Assembly: GCA_017163975.1 (NCBI GenBank) | Contig: JAFFSR010000136.1 | Span: 6,073,501 to 6,137,500 of the forward strand | Source: Anastatus disparis | Lineage: Eukaryota > Arthropoda > Insecta > Hymenoptera > Eupelmidae | DNA length: 64,000 bases | Reading direction: 5' to 3' | Shown: piece by piece, positions 60,902-64,000 of the stretch | Numbering within the stretch: the first letter of the stretch is position 1 | Layout: every line of letters starts with the position of its first letter | Made by a program: the position numbers and the translations under genes | Notes under the pieces: model-generated | Databases searched by the model: none | What the model was told of the DNA's origin: nothing | What the model saw: the letters and a program-made list of their open reading frames with translations, nothing else

Positions 60902-63679
60902 ATGGTTAATAAAAAAATAAAATCTGAAAACAATATTCTCGAGGATAAAGAGAACTCTTGTGTCAAAGGAAATATATTTATTCAAAATTGCACAAGTTTG
61001 AAACGAGGAATATGCGAAATGAAAAATACTTATATGCCATTTTCTTTAAATGGTACAGAATTGAATCACAACAACGCCTTATGCGATTTCAATCGGCCGA
61101 GACATATGTCTAGTCAGTCTATGTCTATTGGAGAACATTTTGGTAAGCATTTATGTTTGTATTATGATTATATTCATAATGGTAATGATAGTCATTAAAG
61201 TAAAGCTCAGACGAACTTTTCATTGAAATTATAGAGCGATTTAAACGGTAATTATTTTTTAATTGGTAGTGCGATCAATTTAGTATTCTGCATTTATTTT
61301 TTAAAACACATTAAAATTTTTAATTTTCATATTAGATTTAGTCTAATTATGAATATTATATACGTTAAAAAATGCTTTAGTCATAATGAAAAAATGTAGT
61401 TCATAATACTTGAATATAATTTTATAACTAAAAGACAATGTGATTTGTAAAATTTTAATTAATTATCTGATTTTTTCATCACTTTTAATTTGGTCAATAA
61501 AATGTTTCTCAATAAAAATATTTAAGAAATTCAAAAAATCTGTTTTATTTTAAGTCAACATTCATTAACTTATAAATATTTTATTTTTTTACAGCTGAAT
61601 ATCATAATTATATAAATGATCATAAGAACCAAACTCCATTACACTTAGCTGTAATATACAACTGTTGGGAAGTATTAGAACAACAAGTTAGATGTGGTGC
61701 CGATGTCAATTCTATTGACTTGGCAGGATACACACCCTTACATCTTGCAGCATCGTATGGCAATTTTCATTTTACAAATATACTTCTCCAAAATGGAGCG
61801 AATCCAAAAATAAAAACTCACGAAGGCTTTGGAGCACTATATCTTGCAGTTAGGTTTGGATGTCCAGAAGTTATTGAATTGCTAGTAAAAAGTGGTTGCG
61901 ATATAAATGAAATGTTCGTCGACAAAGATTTAGATAGACAATACTCGTATTTACATATTGCTGTGGAAAGAAATTATACAATGGTAAAGATTCGATAATT
62001 TTATCATTTATTTCAAAGATGTATATTAATTACTTTTAAAAATTATTATTAAATAGATTTCTTGTTAATTTCAGATGGTGCAAACATTACTAAAATGTAA
62101 TATCGACGTAAACTTACGTGATTGCTACGGTTCTACTTCCCTTCATTTTGCATCTCGCGATGGTCGTTTGAACATAGCGCGACTTTTGCTTGATCATGGT
62201 GCTAGTGTCAACATAAAAGATCAGAATAATTTAACAGCCCTTTATTTTGCTGTTGATGCTGGACATAAAGATATTTTTCAATTGTTACTTGATTACGGCG
62301 CTAATTTGAATGATCGTGGTATTGCCGATGCTAGTTTATTACATTTAGCTGTTAGACATTCAGATATGTCTTTTGTTGGTATTTTGTTAAATAAAGGTGC
62401 TAATGTCGATGCAGCAACACGTTTTGGTCAAACAGCATTGCATTACAGTATAATTGAAAAAAATTGGTCAGCTATGCTTATGCTCTTGGATCATGGAGCA
62501 AATGTCAATTATAAAGAGATTAGAGGAAAAACACCTTTGCATTCGGCTATTGAATATCGGAGGAAAGAGATATTTGAAATTTTATTAAAATATGGTGCAG
62601 ATGTTAATGCCAAGGATTCAAAACAACAAACTCCATTACATTTAGCGACAAAAGAACATTGTAGCGATACTGTACAATTATTATTACAATACGGTGCTTA
62701 TATTAATGCTGAAGATGAAAATCAACAAACGTCTCTTCATTTAGCTGTTAAGTTTGGTTATATAGAAATATTTGAAGTATTATTAAAATACCAAGTTAAT
62801 GTTAATGTGATAGATTCTGAAGGTTTTACACCTTTGCATTTAGCTGTTAGCGAATTTACTAGTTTTTCTTTTTCTGATTATACATATTTTATTGTAAGTC
62901 TTCTACATAATGGCGCTGATGTTGATATTAAAGTATCTACAACTGGAGAAACAGCTTTACATATGGCTGTAAAACGAAGGCGTCCCGTGTACGTGAAAAA
63001 ATTATTACGTTCAAATGCAGATATCAATTCCGAGGATAATATTAAACGTAAAACAGCATTGCACATAGCTGTAGAAAATGGATATCACGAGTGCGTTGAG
63101 CTTCTTTTAGCTTTTGGCGCTGATTACGAAAGATTTGATATCAATGGAAAAACAGCTTTAGATATGAGATTAAATGATGAAATAAAAAGTATATTTGCTA
63201 GGCATTTCGTTAAAAAGTTAGTTGCAGGAATGCCTGTTAATTCTGATCTTATTAAATTAGTTTTCAATGAAAATAATGATCTTGCAGTATTTAGGGATCG
63301 ATGCGCTGGTGAAATCAACCTAATGCAAGCAACAAATTTAGACGATGAAATAACATATTTTGATTTTCTACGAGGTACCAGAAGGAGTTTAGTAAATTTT
63401 ATTAGAAATCCAAAAATCTACGCATTACTTGAGTATGAAAAAGATTACAAAACTATGTTTCCAAATTATGCGGATATGTTGGAAAAAAAATTGGCCAAAG
63501 CTAAATTTTACGAACCCATTTTAGATGTAACAGAAGAAAGATTGAATGCTCTATGTAATTATGAGCTTCCAGATGTACCAATGCAAAGGATACTCAATTA
63601 TATGAATAAAAAAGACATGAAAACTTTATTTGCAGCTGTACCAACTTTACCAATTATCTTTGGAAGGAAAAATAATTAA
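60902..63679 (+). CDS. Ankyrin-repeat protein with C-terminal PRANC-like domain (spliced)
   Basis: Three coding exons, 60,902-61,142, 61,595-61,983 and 62,075-63,679, join in frame to 744 residues. Introns are 61,143-61,594 (GTAAGC to TTTTTTTACAG) and 61,984-62,074 (GTAAAG to TTAATTTCAG). Residues 1-80 (exon 1) are polar, with no signal peptide or ankyrin motif. Residues from about 92 to 590 hold 14 to 15 ankyrin repeats with classic TPLHLA and LLxxGADVN signatures. Several are degenerate, and the one near nucleotides 62,820-62,935 has an inserted loop. Residues from about 590 to 744 match the PRANC pattern as I know it: a Cys/Glu/Ile/Met segment, a FxxYxxML-like segment, then LPDVPMQRILNYMNKKDM, an F-box-like end. 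No membrane segments. In poxviruses such domains recruit Skp1-Cullin1 ubiquitin ligases, so a substrate-adaptor role is plausible but inferred. ATG choice rests on the exon-1 frame; an upstream non-coding exon is likely. The frame is intact and looks functional. Confidence 0.9.
63210..63676 (+). other. PRANC-like C-terminal domain of the ankyrin protein
   Basis: This part encodes about the last 155 residues. It contains no ankyrin motifs and carries a helical, charged region ending in LPDVPMQRILNYMNKKDMK (from about nucleotide 63,567). That end resembles the short F-box-like sequence of PRANC proteins. The domain is reported from poxviruses, Wolbachia and its phage, and parasitoid wasps such as Nasonia. 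Here it is encoded in the last exon together with ten or more ankyrin repeats. Confidence 0.8.
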
Positions 63680-63915
63680 ATTAGTTAAGGCGGAATTAAA
63701 ATGTACAAATGTAAATAGTATATAAAATTATGTATTTAATACAAGTGTATTTAAGTTTATATTGCAACGGTAGTTATATTACTTGAAATTGATGTAATTA
63801 TGTATAAAATACAGATGTAAAATATACGTATAGTAAAAGTTGAATTTTTTTGTAATATTTTATATGAACATGTTCATGTACCTGCGCGTAAATAAACATT
63901 GAAAATTTGAAAAAT
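63680..63915 (+). terminator. 3' UTR and polyadenylation signal of the ankyrin gene
   Basis: AATAAA at 63,891-63,896 lies about 210 bases after the stop codon, in an AT-rich 3' UTR. A second AATAAA near 63,979 could serve as an alternative site close to the window end. Cleavage would be expected 15-30 bases after the signal used. Confidence 0.7.
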
Positions 63916-64000
63916 TATTTATTTTTATAGACATTAAAAAAGGTTATATTTGCATACATGCATATATGTATATTGTTAATAAACATTTGATATAATAAAA

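Noticed and set aside
62878..63318. Minus-strand frames opposite the ankyrin exon
   Set aside because: Shadows of the strongly supported plus-strand coding exon.
60902..63679. Recent insertion of a bacterial (Wolbachia) or viral gene
   Set aside because: Two in-frame spliceosomal introns, a TATA-like promoter, a polyadenylation signal and codon use matching the AT-rich surroundings show a long-established eukaryotic gene. Ancient transfer remains possible.

Overview
This is eukaryotic nuclear DNA, very AT-rich by eye, with spliceosomal introns, polyadenylation signals, tRNA-derived SINEs, short inverted-repeat transposons and microsatellites. The only clear gene encodes an ankyrin-repeat protein ending in a PRANC-like domain. 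Among animals I know this architecture mainly from parasitoid wasps, and otherwise from Wolbachia and poxviruses. An insect, most likely a parasitoid hymenopteran, is the best guess. That is inference, not proof.

Layout. Positions 1-60,000 form a gene-poor stretch, either intergenic or inside a very large intron, with no convincing intact protein gene. It is littered with non-autonomous repeats. There are seven copies of one tRNA-derived SINE family (near 13.8, 21.6, 27.6, 42.3, 49.1, 56.8 and 58.1 kb). Three MITEs have apparent TTAA target sites (12.45, 31.6 and 34.7 kb), and the first and third belong to one foldback family. A TA-flanked MITE lies at 49.5 kb, and a larger element with terminal GTGGGGC inverted repeats at 55.8-56.65 kb. 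A 2.1 kb element at 3.28-5.36 kb carries about ten copies of a 165-bp tandem unit. Two loci (22.9 and 32.8 kb) hold facing arrays of a degenerate 28-30-bp unit. Three pairs of old duplicated blocks lie between 41.7 and 59.3 kb. Locally GC-richer islands near 0.75-1.35 kb and 47.15-47.5 kb look like promoter, 5'-UTR or conserved non-coding DNA of a gene whose coding exons are not visible. Two small exon-like fragments (48.6-48.9 kb minus, 51.65 kb plus) may be gene relics.

The gene occupies about 60.1-63.9 kb on the + strand. It has a TATA-like box at 60,086, a probable non-coding first exon ending at a GTGAGT donor (60,263), and three coding exons (60,902-61,142, 61,595-61,983 and 62,075-63,679). 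The exons join in frame to a 744-residue protein: about 80 residues without ankyrin character, 14 to 15 ankyrin repeats, and a C-terminal region of about 150 residues with an F-box-like end typical of PRANC. A polyadenylation signal is at 63,891. By analogy with the family, the protein could be a substrate adaptor for an SCF ubiquitin ligase.

All repeat calls come from aligning copies within the window by eye. No database search was possible.
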